64,000 nucleotides of DNA. Origin: Triglochin maritima. Its lineage: Eukaryota; Streptophyta; Magnoliopsida; Alismatales; Juncaginaceae. Under the pieces are notes generated by a model. The model worked only from the letters and a program-made list of their open reading frames with translations, made no database searches and was not told where the DNA came from. Each line of letters begins with the position of its first letter. Position 1 is the first letter of the stretch. Both the position numbers and the translations under genes were made by a program. This document shows, piece after piece, positions 54,525-64,000 of the stretch. The stretch covers positions 18,504,542-18,568,541 of the forward strand of contig OY821791.1 of assembly GCA_963682175.1 (NCBI GenBank), written 5' to 3'.

Positions 54525-56760
54525 TGGCAGTCACAAAACAAAGTCTACAAAAATGAGAGAAGAAGGATGGGATTCTATATTAGAGCAAACTACCCAGTTC
54601 TACACAAAACAAGATATTATGGTTCCTATAATGTCAGAATTGTATCAGCCTCTAGGGCTGATTGGCATCATTTCATGCATACATTTGTGTCTTATATCCG
54701 TTATCTTTCACCTAAGCAATGCTACGTAATGAGTTTTATGTTTGAATTTCAGAAATAAATAGGTTTGAAGAGAATATGCATAAAAGGACCTAAAAGCAAG
54801 AAAGCTGACTGAGTTGAGAGACTCGAGGACTAAGATGCAAGATCGAAGGACCTGAATGTAAGATTGAAGGACCAATGAGCAAACAAGAATACTCCACACC
54901 ATCATGGGGAGTATTTTAGCAATTCTATTCGGGTCGGAGCTTCAGCAAGCAAAGTAGATGCATCAAAGACAAACAAAGGTATCCAGAAAAGCCAGAGCGA
55001 TCAAAACCTTGTAGACCGCCAATTAGCCATCTGGGACCGCTGATTGGCAGTCCGGGTTGCTCCAGATCCGCTAAGATTTATGTGGGTCGTGTATTAGAGC
55101 GTATTTAGTCTATTTTGATATTTGTTTAGTCGCATACCGGGGGATTGTCCCAGATTAGCTTTTTCCATGCCTATAAATAGAACTCTTCACCTTCCTTTGT
55201 ATTCACCCATTGTTTGGTGGCTTTCTCTCAACTTGGAGTAAGCCTTGGAGCAAAATCTCATGGTGGAGAAGAATGCTGCTAGTTATGTGAGTCATTTAAT
55301 AAAATAATTTTTCCATTGTTTTGTTCTTATGTTGTTTCTTTATGCATGCTTAGCTTAGTCTTATTTCTTTGATTGTAGGCTAAAGTAGTTAGAATGTTTC
55401 CTTTCTTCTTTAGTTTGATTGTTAGAATAATATGTAGTGAGTAGATCCATCCCCCTTCGGGGGTGGAGATGATGTTCATACATGCATTAAAGAACATATA
55501 TGAATGCTTTATTTTGATTGTGTTGATAAATGTGAATGTATGCTTGCTTGTTAGAGTAGAATACTACACTTGATGGGTTTTGCCACACATCTTAGACACC
55601 TCCCATGCTTGTTTAGGTTCTGAAATAACCAGCTTGTATATATGAATGTTAATCAACTAGGTTAGTGAATGGATTGATAGGTTTTGTCATAACCTTTAGA
55701 CACTTCCTGTGCATGAAAACACTACTTACATTTGTGCCTATAGAATGCATTCTTCACCATCTTTCTATATGTGTTCACACACTCCACCCCTAGGGGCATT
55801 TCTCTTCCTGATTCCAGCTTAGTGTTAAGTTTCTTTAGTTTTGTCGAAGTAATCACTAGTCTCTTTCATTTGCATTTTCTTCTTAGTAGTTTAGTGTAGC
55901 GTAGATTAGCATAAACAAAACTTTTCCCCCTTTTTGTTGCCACTTGATTTCTGAAAAACTAGAGAGTTCTCTCGTCCCCGGGGAGCGACCCGTATTTGTC
56001 ACGTCTTCACCGACGTCGTGCACTTGCGGTAGTTTAAACGATTAAACAAAGGCATTCTCGTCGAATAGTGGAGAAACTTTCTAATATGCATCATTATCGT
56101 GTTGAAATATTCCACACAGTAATTGATATGCAACTTCAGGAGTTGAACAACCATTTCACAGAGGGGAGCATAGAGTTATTGATGTGTGTATCGTGTTTAA
56201 GTCTTACAAATACTTTCTCTCAGTTTGATAAGACAAAATTGCTTCAAATGGCCCAATTTATCCCAACAAATTTTCTGATTTTGATCTCATCGTTGCTAAG
56301 AATCAATTAGAGACTTATGTTCGTGATTTCAGATCCAATCCAGAATTTGGGTATTTGAAAAGTTTAACAGAACTCGCAGAGAAGATGGTTCAACAGAAGA
56401 AAATTTTAACCTTTCTGTTGGTTTTTTTGTTGATTACCTTGGCATTGGTCTTGCCAGTTGCAACTGCAACAGTTGAGAGAGTGTGTTCGGCCTTGAATGT
56501 TGAGAAAAACCTATTGCGGAACCAGATGGGAGACGAATGAGTTAATGATGCTCTCGTTACATACATCGAACGATATATTTTCGATACGATTAATGATGAA
56601 GTTATAATGAAAAAATAACAAAGCATGAAACCTCGTAGGATTACCTTTTAACAAACATGTTTGAAGATAATATAATTTTTTTTAAATTATTTTATTATTT
56701 TTTGGGTGATATATATTTTATGGGTGCCCACCCCTAAATATCGTCCTTGGTCCGCCCTGG
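54525..56760 (+). pseudogene. hAT 3' unit 1, split by a solo LTR
   Basis: First of five units. Starts TGGCAG (or TGGCAG-like) at 54525, MREEGWDSILEQTTQF, and is broken at 54658 by the LTR. After 56053 it continues RRIVEKLSNMHHYRVEIFH, LQELNNHFTEGSIELLMCVS, then FLLITLALVLPVATATVERV and ALNVEKNLLRNQMGDE (hAT dimerisation region), and ends near 56650. A TGA replaces Trp in MGDEWVND. The unit closes with GGTCCGCCC, the terminal-repeat core. About 841 bp without the LTR. Confidence 0.88.
54659..56048 (+). repeat. Solo Athila-like LTR (1390 bp) inside hAT
   Basis: TGATTGGCATC ... GATTAAACA with a near-perfect 5-bp duplication (agggc 54654-54658; aaggc 56049-56053). TATA box at 55172-55179, GTGCACTTGCGGT block near 56020. 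The hAT coding sequence on each side matches units 2-5 without a gap, which fixes the ends. Confidence 0.92.
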
Positions 56761-57598
56761 TGGCAGTTGCAAAACAAAGTCTACAAGCAATGAGAGAAGA
56801 AGGATGGGATTCTATATTAGAGCAAACTACCGAGTTCTGCACAAAACATGATATTATGGTTCCTATAATGTTTCAATTGTATCGGGCTCGAGGGCGTTCT
56901 CGTCGAAGAGTGGATAATTTTTTTAATGTGCATCATTATCGTGTCAAAATATTCCACACAGTAATTGATATGCAACTTCAGGAGTTGAACAACCATTTCA
57001 CAGAGGGGAGCATAGAGTTATTGATGTGTGTATCGTGTTTAAGTCCTACAAATACTTTTCTCAGTTTGATTAGACAAGATTGGTTGAATTGGCCCAATTT
57101 ATCCCAAAGAATTTTTTGATTTTGATCTCATTGTTCCTATGAATCAATTCGAGACATATGTTCGTGATTTCAGATCCAATCCAGAATTTGGGTATTTGAA
57201 AAGTTTAACAGAACTCGTAGAGAAGATTGTTCAAAAGAAGAAAATTTTAACCTTTCCGTTGGTTTTTTTATTGATTATCATGGCATTGGTATTGCCAGTT
57301 GCAACTGCAACAGGTGAGAGAGTGTTTTCGGCCATGAATGTCATGAAAAACCGATTGCGGAACCGGATGGGAGACGAATGGGTTAATGATGTTCTCGTTA
57401 AGTACATCGAACGAGAGATTTTCGATACGACTACTGATGAAGTTATTATGAAAAAATATCAAAGCATGAAGCCTCGTGGGATTACCTTGTAACAAACATG
57501 TTTGAAGTTAATATAATTTTTTTAATTATTATATTTTTTTTGGTTGATATATTTTTAAAGGGTGCCCACCCCTAAATATCGTCCTGGGTCCGCCCTAG
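56761..57598 (+). pseudogene. hAT 3' unit 2
   Basis: 838 bp. KQSLQAMREEGWDSILEQTT, RRRVDNFFNVHHYRVKIFHT, and after a frame change at about 57100 FETYVRDFRSNPEFGYLKSL and LVLPVATATGERVFSAMNVM ... NRLRNRMGDEWVNDVLVKYI, ending ITL-stop at 57492. This is the least damaged dimerisation region of the five. The unit ends GGTCCGCCCTAG and passes directly into unit 3. Confidence 0.88.
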
Positions 57599-58440
57599 TG
57601 GCAGTTGCAAAACAAAGTCTACAAGAAATGATAGAAGAAGGATGGGATTCCATATTAGAGTGAACTACCATGTTCTGCACAAAACATGATATTATGGTTC
57701 CTATAATGTCTGAATTGTATCGGCCTCGAGGGTTGTCTCGTCGAAGAGTGGAGAAATTTTCTAATGTGCATCATTATCGTGTCGAAATATTCCACACAGT
57801 AATTGATATGCAACTTCTGGAGTTGAACAACTGTTTCACAGAGGGGAGCATAGAGTTATTGATGTATGTATCATGTTTAAGTCTTACAAATAGTTTCTCT
57901 TAGTTTGATTTAACAAGATTGCTTCAAATGGCCCAGTTTATCCCAACGAATTTTCTAATTTTGATCTCATTGTTCCTAAGAATCAATTGGAGACTTATGT
58001 TCATGATTTCAGATCCAATCTAGAATTTGGGTATTTGAAAAGTTTAACAGAACTCGCAGAGAAGATTGTTCAAAAGAAGAAAATTTTAACCTTTCCGTTG
58101 GTTTTTTTGTTGATTACCTTGCCATTGGTCTTACCAGTTGCAACTGCAACCGTTGACAGAGTGTTTTCGGCCATGAATGTCGTGAAAAACTGATTACGGA
58201 ACCAGATGGGAGACAAATGGGTTAATGATGTTCTCGTTACGTACATCGAACAAGAGATTTTCGATATGATTAATGATGAAGTTATAATGAAAAAATATCA
58301 AAGCATGAAACCTCGTAGGATTACCTTGTAACAAACGTGTTTGAAGTTAATATAATTTTTTTTAAATTATTATATTATTTTTTGGGTGATATATTTTTAA
58401 ACGGTGCCCACCCCTAAATATCGTCATGGGTCCACCCTAG
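57599..58440 (+). pseudogene. hAT 3' unit 3
   Basis: 842 bp, same content. Stops at 57661 (after DSILE), 57901 and in VVKN-stop at 58191, where others have NRLRN. The dimerisation block reads LLITLPLVLPVATATVDRVF. Confidence 0.88.
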
Positions 58441-59279
58441 TGGTAGTTGCAAAATAAAGTCTACAAGAAATGAGGGAAGAAGGATGGGATTCTATATTAG
58501 AGCAAACTACCCAGTTCTGCACAAAACATGATATTATGGCTCCTTTAATGTTTGAATTTTATCGGCCTCGAGGGCATTCTCGTCGAAGAGTGGAGAAATT
58601 TTCTAATGTGCATCATTATCGTGTCGAAAAATTCCACACAGTAATTGATATGCAACTTCAGGAGTTGAACAACCATTTCACAGAGGGGAGCATAGAGTTA
58701 TTGATGTGTGTATCGTGTTTAAGTGTTACAAATACTTTCTCTCAGTTTGATAAGCCAAGATTTCTTCAAATGGCACAATTTATCCCAACAATTTTTCTGA
58801 TTTTGATCTCATTGTTACAAAGAATCAATTGGAGACTTATGTTCGTGATTTCAGATCCAAACCAGAATTTGGGTATTTGAAAAGTTTAACAGAACTCGCA
58901 GAGAAGATTGTTCAAAAGAAGAAAATTTTAACCTTCCTGTTGGTTTTTTTGTTGATTACCGTGGCATTGGTCTTGTCAGTTGCAACTGCAATAGTTGAGA
59001 GAGTGTTTTCGGCCATGAATGTCGTGAAAAACCGATTGCACAACCGGATGGGAGACGAATGGGTTAATGGTGTTCTCGTTACGTACATCGAACGAGAGAT
59101 TTTCGATATGATTAATGAAGTCATAATGAAAAAATATCAAACCATGAAACCTCGTAGGATTACCTTGTAACAAACATGTTTGAAGTTAATATAATCTCTT
59201 TTTAATTATTATATTATTTTTTGGTTGATATATTTTTAAAGGATGCCCACCCTGAAATATTGTCCAGGGTCCGCCCTAG
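58441..59279 (+). pseudogene. hAT 3' unit 4
   Basis: 839 bp. Open from MREEGWDSILEQTTQF to about 58880, then frame +1 for DFRSKPEFGYLKSL, LVLSVATAIVERVFSAMNVV and NRLHNRMGDEWVNGVLVTYI to ITL-stop at 59170. Confidence 0.88.
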
Positions 59280-60120
59280 TGGCAGTTGCAAAACAAAGTT
59301 TGCAATAAATGAGAGAAGAATGGTGGGATTCTATATTAGAGCAAACTACCCAGTTCTGCACAAAATATGATATTATGGTTCCTATAATGTTTGAATTGTA
59401 TCGGCCTCGAGGGCGTTCTCGTCGAAGAGTGGAGAAATTTTCTAACGTGCATCATTATCGTGTCGAAATATTCCACACAGTAATTCATATGCAACTTCAG
59501 GAGTTGAACAACCGTTACACAGAGGGGAGCATAGAGTTATTGATGTGTGTATCGTGTTTAAGACCTACAAATACTTTCACTCAGTTTGATAAGACAAGAT
59601 TGCTTCTAGTGGCCAAATTTTATCCGAAATAATTTTCTGATTTTGATCTCATTGTTCTTGAGAATCAATTGGAGACTTATGTTCGTGATTTCAGATCCAA
59701 TCCAGAATAGGGTATTTGAAATTTTTTAACAGAACTCGCAAAGAAGATGGTTCAAAACAAGAAACATTTAACCTTTCCGTTAGTTTTTTTGTTGATTACC
59801 TTGGCATTGGTCTAGCCAATTGTAACTGCAACAGTTGAGAGAGTGTTTTCGGCCATGAATGTCGTGAAAATTTGATTACGGAACGGGATGGGAGACGAAT
59901 GAGTTAATGATGCTCTCGTTACGTACATCGAACGAGAGATTTTTGATACGATTAGTGATGAAGTTATAATGAAAAAATTTCAAAGCATGAATCCTCGTAG
60001 GCTTACCTTGTAACAAACATGTTTGAAGTTAAAATAATTTTTTTAAATTATTATATTATTTTTTGGTTATATATTTTTAAAGGGTGCCCACCCCTAAATA
60101 TTGTCCTGGGTCCGCCCCTG
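59280..60120 (+). pseudogene. hAT 3' unit 5 with the true right terminus
   Basis: 841 bp. MREEWWDSILEQTTQF through NTFTQFDKTRLLLVAKF, stop at 59630; later blocks carry stops (LALV-stop, VVKI-stop). It ends GGTCCGCCCCTG, the complete right terminal repeat, then the tatacaat duplication. Confidence 0.9.
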
Positions 60121-60128
60121 TATACAAT
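60121..60128. repeat. hAT target-site duplication, right copy
   Basis: tatacaat, identical to 52288-52295. Confidence 0.95.
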
Positions 60129-61610
60129 TCTTTCATTTGCGTACTCTTATTGTGTACAAAATAGTCAAATTATGTTGCAAAGATTTTGGTGGAATCACGT
60201 TTTGACTTGTTAGCACATCTAGTCTGATGAACTTATTGTGCAGATAACATGTTGAATATTATGAAATTTACTGCTATATATTGGTTTTGCCTGGATATTT
60301 TTTGATATTTCGAAGGGATGCATCCCACGAGTGCGAGTAGTCGGATTTTATATTTCTAAAAGAGCCACTCTTGCATTTCTTGAGAAGTCAAAAACACCTG
60401 TTGTGATGAGTGATGCACCGGACAAAGAAAATGTCAAAATGGTGGCAAAAACAACACATTGGACAATGGTTGTGAAATTTATAGGCCTATATAGGCATAG
60501 AAGAACTTGTGAAATTTCGTTGGTCAAACACCTTAACAAAAGCTATTATAGAGTTTTGTCAACATCTTGTGTTTAGCAATGTCGAATTAATTAATGCTCA
60601 ACACTCCTCCTCATGCGTGACCGAGATTATTTTGTCCATGCCAACGCTTGGACAATATGGATTGGAGTGGACCCCATAGCTCGATCGACCCGCTCCAATA
60701 ATATGTTGAAGTGTAGGTATCCAACTCAATACCAATTGGTGATGAGTGGAGGGACCTTGGAGAAAGTCCCTTATTTAACTGATGTATGACTATTCTCTAA
60801 CACTCCCTCACACACCTGATCGAGATTTTTCTCTCCATGTGTACGCATGGACAACACTAGGGTGGATGCATGAAGTTGGTCATTAATTGTAATATATATT
60901 GAAGTGTGATTATCCAACTCAAAACAATTGTTTTGAGTTGGATACACACACATTTAATATGTTATCAGACCCTTAAAGGCTCAATGGCCAGCTTGACACA
61001 TCCACCATTGTTGTTGTCCACACGAAGACATAGATAAAAACAAAGAATCTTGGTCACACGTGCGTGAAAGTGATAGATAATAGTCTCACATCGGTTAAAT
61101 GAGACTCTTTCTAGGGTTATAAGTTGTACGATGCCTCCACTCATAACCGATTGTTTTTTAGTTTGATACCCAGACTTCAATAAAAGTTAATCTTTAGTTT
61201 CTATTTTTTCTATTAGACAAGGCCTTCATTTGTGTGTGGTCCTTTTGAATGTTTTAATCTAAGTTTCTTATTAGTGATAATTGTCCAGTTCTATGAAGCA
61301 TTGGCAGGTTAACTCATTGACATAATTGTCAACCCTGTAAGTTCCACAAAACAATATATGTTTATTTTACGAAAAACTATTGATTTACCTTCCACTACAA
61401 CAAATACTACTTAAACCATTCATTGGTATTCTTATTTGTATAATATACTTCATAACCACTAGACACTAGAATGTATCCATTTCTACGATGTACTAATTTG
61501 TAATTTGTTTCTGCAACAAGTTTGTGGAGACGGTAATTAAAACTTTGTCACGATCAATCCAAAAGGAACTGATCCTCCTTCACTTAGGTCTTGTAGCTAG
61601 AGGTGGGGTT
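60129..61610. other. Non-coding stretch with palindrome
   Basis: Continues the sequence that stood left of the hAT insertion. 60600-61180 has paired phrases in both directions (CCAACTCAATACCAATTGGTGATGAGTGGAG at 60720 against CCTCCACTCATAACCGATTG at 61133, complement), so it may be a decayed foldback element. I see no gene. Confidence 0.5.
60911..60944. repeat. Perfect 34-bp palindrome
   Basis: TATCCAACTCAAAACAA followed directly by its exact reverse complement, no loop. Confidence 0.95.
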
Positions 61611-63864
61611 TGTAACGTCCTAAAACAGTAGAAAATTTGAAACACAAGCATCACAAAGAATTAAACCCCAAAAGCGTGGGAATGCTACTCATAAAATATC
61701 CAAGAGGGAGCACCATATTACATCAGAGTTTGTTAAAATACATAATTTAATCAAAATACAGACAAGGATAAAATACAAGTAATCATGATGACCTCGAAGA
61801 GTCACAAGAAAATATCATGGTCCCAAAATGTGCACGCCCACGATCACCACCCCGCAGCACCTACAGAGGTCCTGAAATGAAAATGCAATAACAATGCCTG
61901 AGTTTCAAGATGCAACCCTGTATATGAAGCCCACCTATACGAAATGCAATTGTACAATAAAATGAACATATCATACTACTAGCACGTCATGTCATCAGTT
62001 ATCTGGAAACAAATTCCCACAAATGGTAAATCGAGACCTCTATCCCTGAACATCAATGGGCCACCCTCAGAGACCTACCGTAGGCACATACGATCTTACA
62101 GATAGTACACAACGCACCCCACACATGGCTATACAACAAAGGGCTCAGTGAGGGTCGTCCGCACTTCTGCGTCAAATGGTGTCAGATCTGAAACTCGTGG
62201 GGTCCATCGCTCAGGTCAACACAATCCCGACGGATCCATCGCTTAGGTCGGTCCACTAACTTAGCTGGTGCCCAGCCGAGCTACCCTGCCGGAAAAAACA
62301 TCGTCGGCAGTCCATCGTCGCCCCTGGTGCTCACCACCACTTGGTCGTGTAGGGGTCTCCTGCCACCACTCAGTCGTGCAGGCTAAAAAATCACCATCAA
62401 GGCCAATTGAAGATATGTTCCACCTAAAGTGCTAGATAATCGACAGATCCAGACTAAATCTGTAAGGGTCATCATGCTCTGTGAGTCGTGCAACATTGTG
62501 TAATGGGATCTGTGATCTGTCAGGTGCACTACTCTAATAGAGTCAAGTAAAACATACACTATGCCAAAACCTATAATACAGATGTGGTACGTCCCAAGTA
62601 TCCACACGGTGGTCCTGTGCAGGCATGAGCAACGCACACATCATCACCTCCCGGCTCATACGCTAGGCGATGACACGGGTTTAGGTGGATAGATTTGACA
62701 CTGCACTAGGACGAAGATTTACTTATGGGCCAATACAGTCGACTGGAAAAGGTATACCGGTCGACCGATCCTTTGGGAAGCAGAAAAGGCCTACGACGGT
62801 CGAATTCTGGGCAGACAACTTAAGCCCAAACAGTGAAACATATTGTAAAAATGGTAAACCGTTACATGGTCCAAATCCAAACTAAGTCAAAATCAAGGCA
62901 ACGGTTCACCTTTACATAGTCAAATCCAGACTAAGTCAGAGTCAAAATCAAGGCAACGGTCGAACGACTCAGGGGCCCCGTTCGACCAAAAACTACCAGG
63001 GGCAACCTAGAAGATTCTAGTCATCAATGGTCGAAGTAACTATCTTTCAGTCGAACAACCATTAAGTCCACTTAAGTTACCGGTTTGGACCAAGTAAAGA
63101 GGGGTCGACCGTTTAGATGGTCCACGCTTTGTCCAAACCAGTCCAGAAAGCAACGGTTGAACACAAGAAGGCTCGTCCGACCGACAACAGGCCCTCTTCC
63201 GACCCACCAGCATAAGCATGATCGCTCGACCACCGCAAGGCAATGTTCGACCGGAGATGGTTAAGGTTGGGAAAATTACACGAAGACTGGACGACCGCAA
63301 CAAGCACCAGTCTACTGATCGCCTCCAACTACGTGGCCTAACCAGGTACCATTGTTGCCTCTCATTGCCGACGAGGTCTCCGACCACCAGGACCAAGAAA
63401 GACTCCACACCCTCACGTGTGGATTAAGCCTCTAATGCAAGAACTTGGCATATCTCTAAGATTCACGTAAACTCGTTAGAGCTCTGCTCGCGCATATGTC
63501 CACCTCTAGTCAGTAGACCTCCGAACGTCTTCCTCGTGCCTCTCGCCTTAATGCTAAAACTCTGTCGAGCTCTTTGCATGCCTCAGTCGCTTCGTCCACC
63601 TCTGGTGATCAAGAAACTGAGGAAGAGTGGAATGGGTGTTTGGTGTGAGAAGCAAATGAAGACGAAGAAGAAGAAGAAGAAAAAAGAGAGGAAGAAAACG
63701 TTGGCTTCTTTTAAAACCCACAACTCCCAACACACAGCAGCCCCACCCATACCTCCTCCCCTTTGCATTACATCACCCATGCCTCCCATACCTTCCATGT
63801 TAAAAACCACCTAATCCTCTCCTTAACCAACATTAAAACCTTAAACAAGGTTTGGGATTTTACA
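61611..63864 (-). repeat. 3' LTR of a Tekay-like Ty3/gypsy element
   Basis: On the minus strand it begins TGTAAAATCCC straight after a purine tract (TTTTAAGGAGGGTGGAT, 63865-63881) and ends AGGACGTTACA; 2254 bp with TG...CA ends. A long LTR and that tract are usual in the Tekay/Del chromoviruses. It contains a GGTCGACC-rich part (62740-63250) and a GAA-rich simple repeat (63662-63697). Short open frames in it are without family features. Confidence 0.8.
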
Positions 63865-63875
63865 ATCCACCCTCC

Positions 63876-64000
63876 TTAAAAGAATTTTGTCCTGAAATTC
63901 AAAACAGAAGTCTCACCAAAAAGTTCTACGAATTGCTTCCAAACTTCCTCCTCAATCTCCCAGGTATCCTCGCGCTCGTAGTGATGCTGTCACCAAACCT
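63876..64000 (-). pseudogene. Tekay-like Pol C-terminus, partial
   Basis: The minus strand reads QHHYEREDTWEIEEEVWKQF then VELFGETSVLNFRTKFF and TAA at 63878-63876, the usual chromodomain-like tail of Tekay Pol (ATWE/DTWE followed by an acidic helix). A TGA at 63992-63990 just before QHHY indicates decay, unless a frame change explains it. The rest of pol is beyond 64000. Confidence 0.7.

Larger units (their letters stand above)
52296..60120 (+). mobile_element. hAT transposon with five tandem 3' ends
   Basis: Left end CACGGGCGGACC, complement of the right end CAGGGGCGGACC, flanked by perfect tatacaat. It encodes a TTF-zinc-finger hAT transposase with a C-terminal dimerisation region. The 3' part is repeated five times (units from 54525, 56761, 57599, 58441 and 59280), and a solo LTR sits in unit 1. 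Total length is 7.8 kb; without LTR and extra units it would be about 3.1 kb. Confidence 0.95.

Noticed and set aside
54525..60120. Five separate small genes
   Set aside because: Each is the C-terminal part of one hAT transposase with 3' terminus, not an independent gene; starts are internal Met codons.
42982..60128. One 17-kb hAT element from 42990 to 60120
   Set aside because: The eight bases at 42982-42989 (gacacaat) differ from tatacaat at two places, whereas 52288-52295 matches perfectly, so 52296 is the true left end.
60331..60576. Possible 81-residue gene
   Set aside because: No family pattern, no support from neighbours, and it lies in repeat-like DNA; treated as chance.
62383..63814. 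Several frames of 60-120 codons in the Tekay-like LTR
   Set aside because: They overlap on both strands, carry no motif, and the region is bounded as an LTR.
1..64000. Host single-copy gene
   Set aside because: Every frame with recognisable domains belongs to a transposon family or to GRF fragments carried by one.

Overview
The window is intergenic repeat DNA from a flowering plant, probably a eudicot. It is AT-rich and holds only plant transposon lineages: Athila-like and Tekay-like Ty3/gypsy, two Ty1/copia elements (one Sirevirus-like), a plant L1 LINE, a tRNA-derived SINE, CACTA (En/Spm), PIF/Harbinger-type genes and hAT. I find no convincing single-copy host gene, no rRNA or tRNA gene and no CRISPR. 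Almost every coding region carries stops or frameshifts, so this is a nested graveyard of mobile DNA.

Layout. 1-6039: Athila-like gypsy element on the minus strand with its 5' LTR and primer-binding site; it runs off the left edge. 6045-29260: copia element 1 on the plus strand, split in its RNase H domain by a large CACTA insertion. 9989-28919: CACTA composite of about 18.9 kb with a 3-bp duplication (act). It carries a tnp2 transposase, a Transposase_24/Ulp1-protease gene, a PIF/Harbinger gene pair, two GRF zinc-finger genes, a 1-kb inverted repeat and many arrays of hairpin-forming CCACGTCGG units. 29261-42155: Sirevirus-like copia element 2 on the minus strand with an env-like extra ORF. 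It is interrupted by a solo Athila-like LTR (30120-35798, duplication tggag), which is itself interrupted by an L1 LINE (30926-35246, 17-bp duplication), and by a SINE (37067-37280, 18-bp duplication). 42156-52295: duplicated segments, a truncated hAT copy, a related solo LTR, a long inverted repeat and CACTA scraps. 52296-60120: hAT element with perfect 8-bp duplications (tatacaat), holding a solo LTR and five tandem copies of its own 3' end. 60129-61610: non-coding, with a perfect palindrome. 61611-64000: LTR and pol tail of a Tekay-like gypsy element on the minus strand.

How the parts relate. Nesting gives an order of events: copia 1 is oldest here; the CACTA, the gypsy element and the Sirevirus landed in it; the solo LTR landed in the Sirevirus; the LINE landed in the solo LTR. 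The most unusual object is the CACTA composite. Its hairpin arrays are not confined to its ends but lie beside the 5' end of most internal gene modules, and its left terminus occurs three times. The second is the hAT element whose C-terminal exon and right terminus are repeated five times in tandem at about 840 bp per unit.
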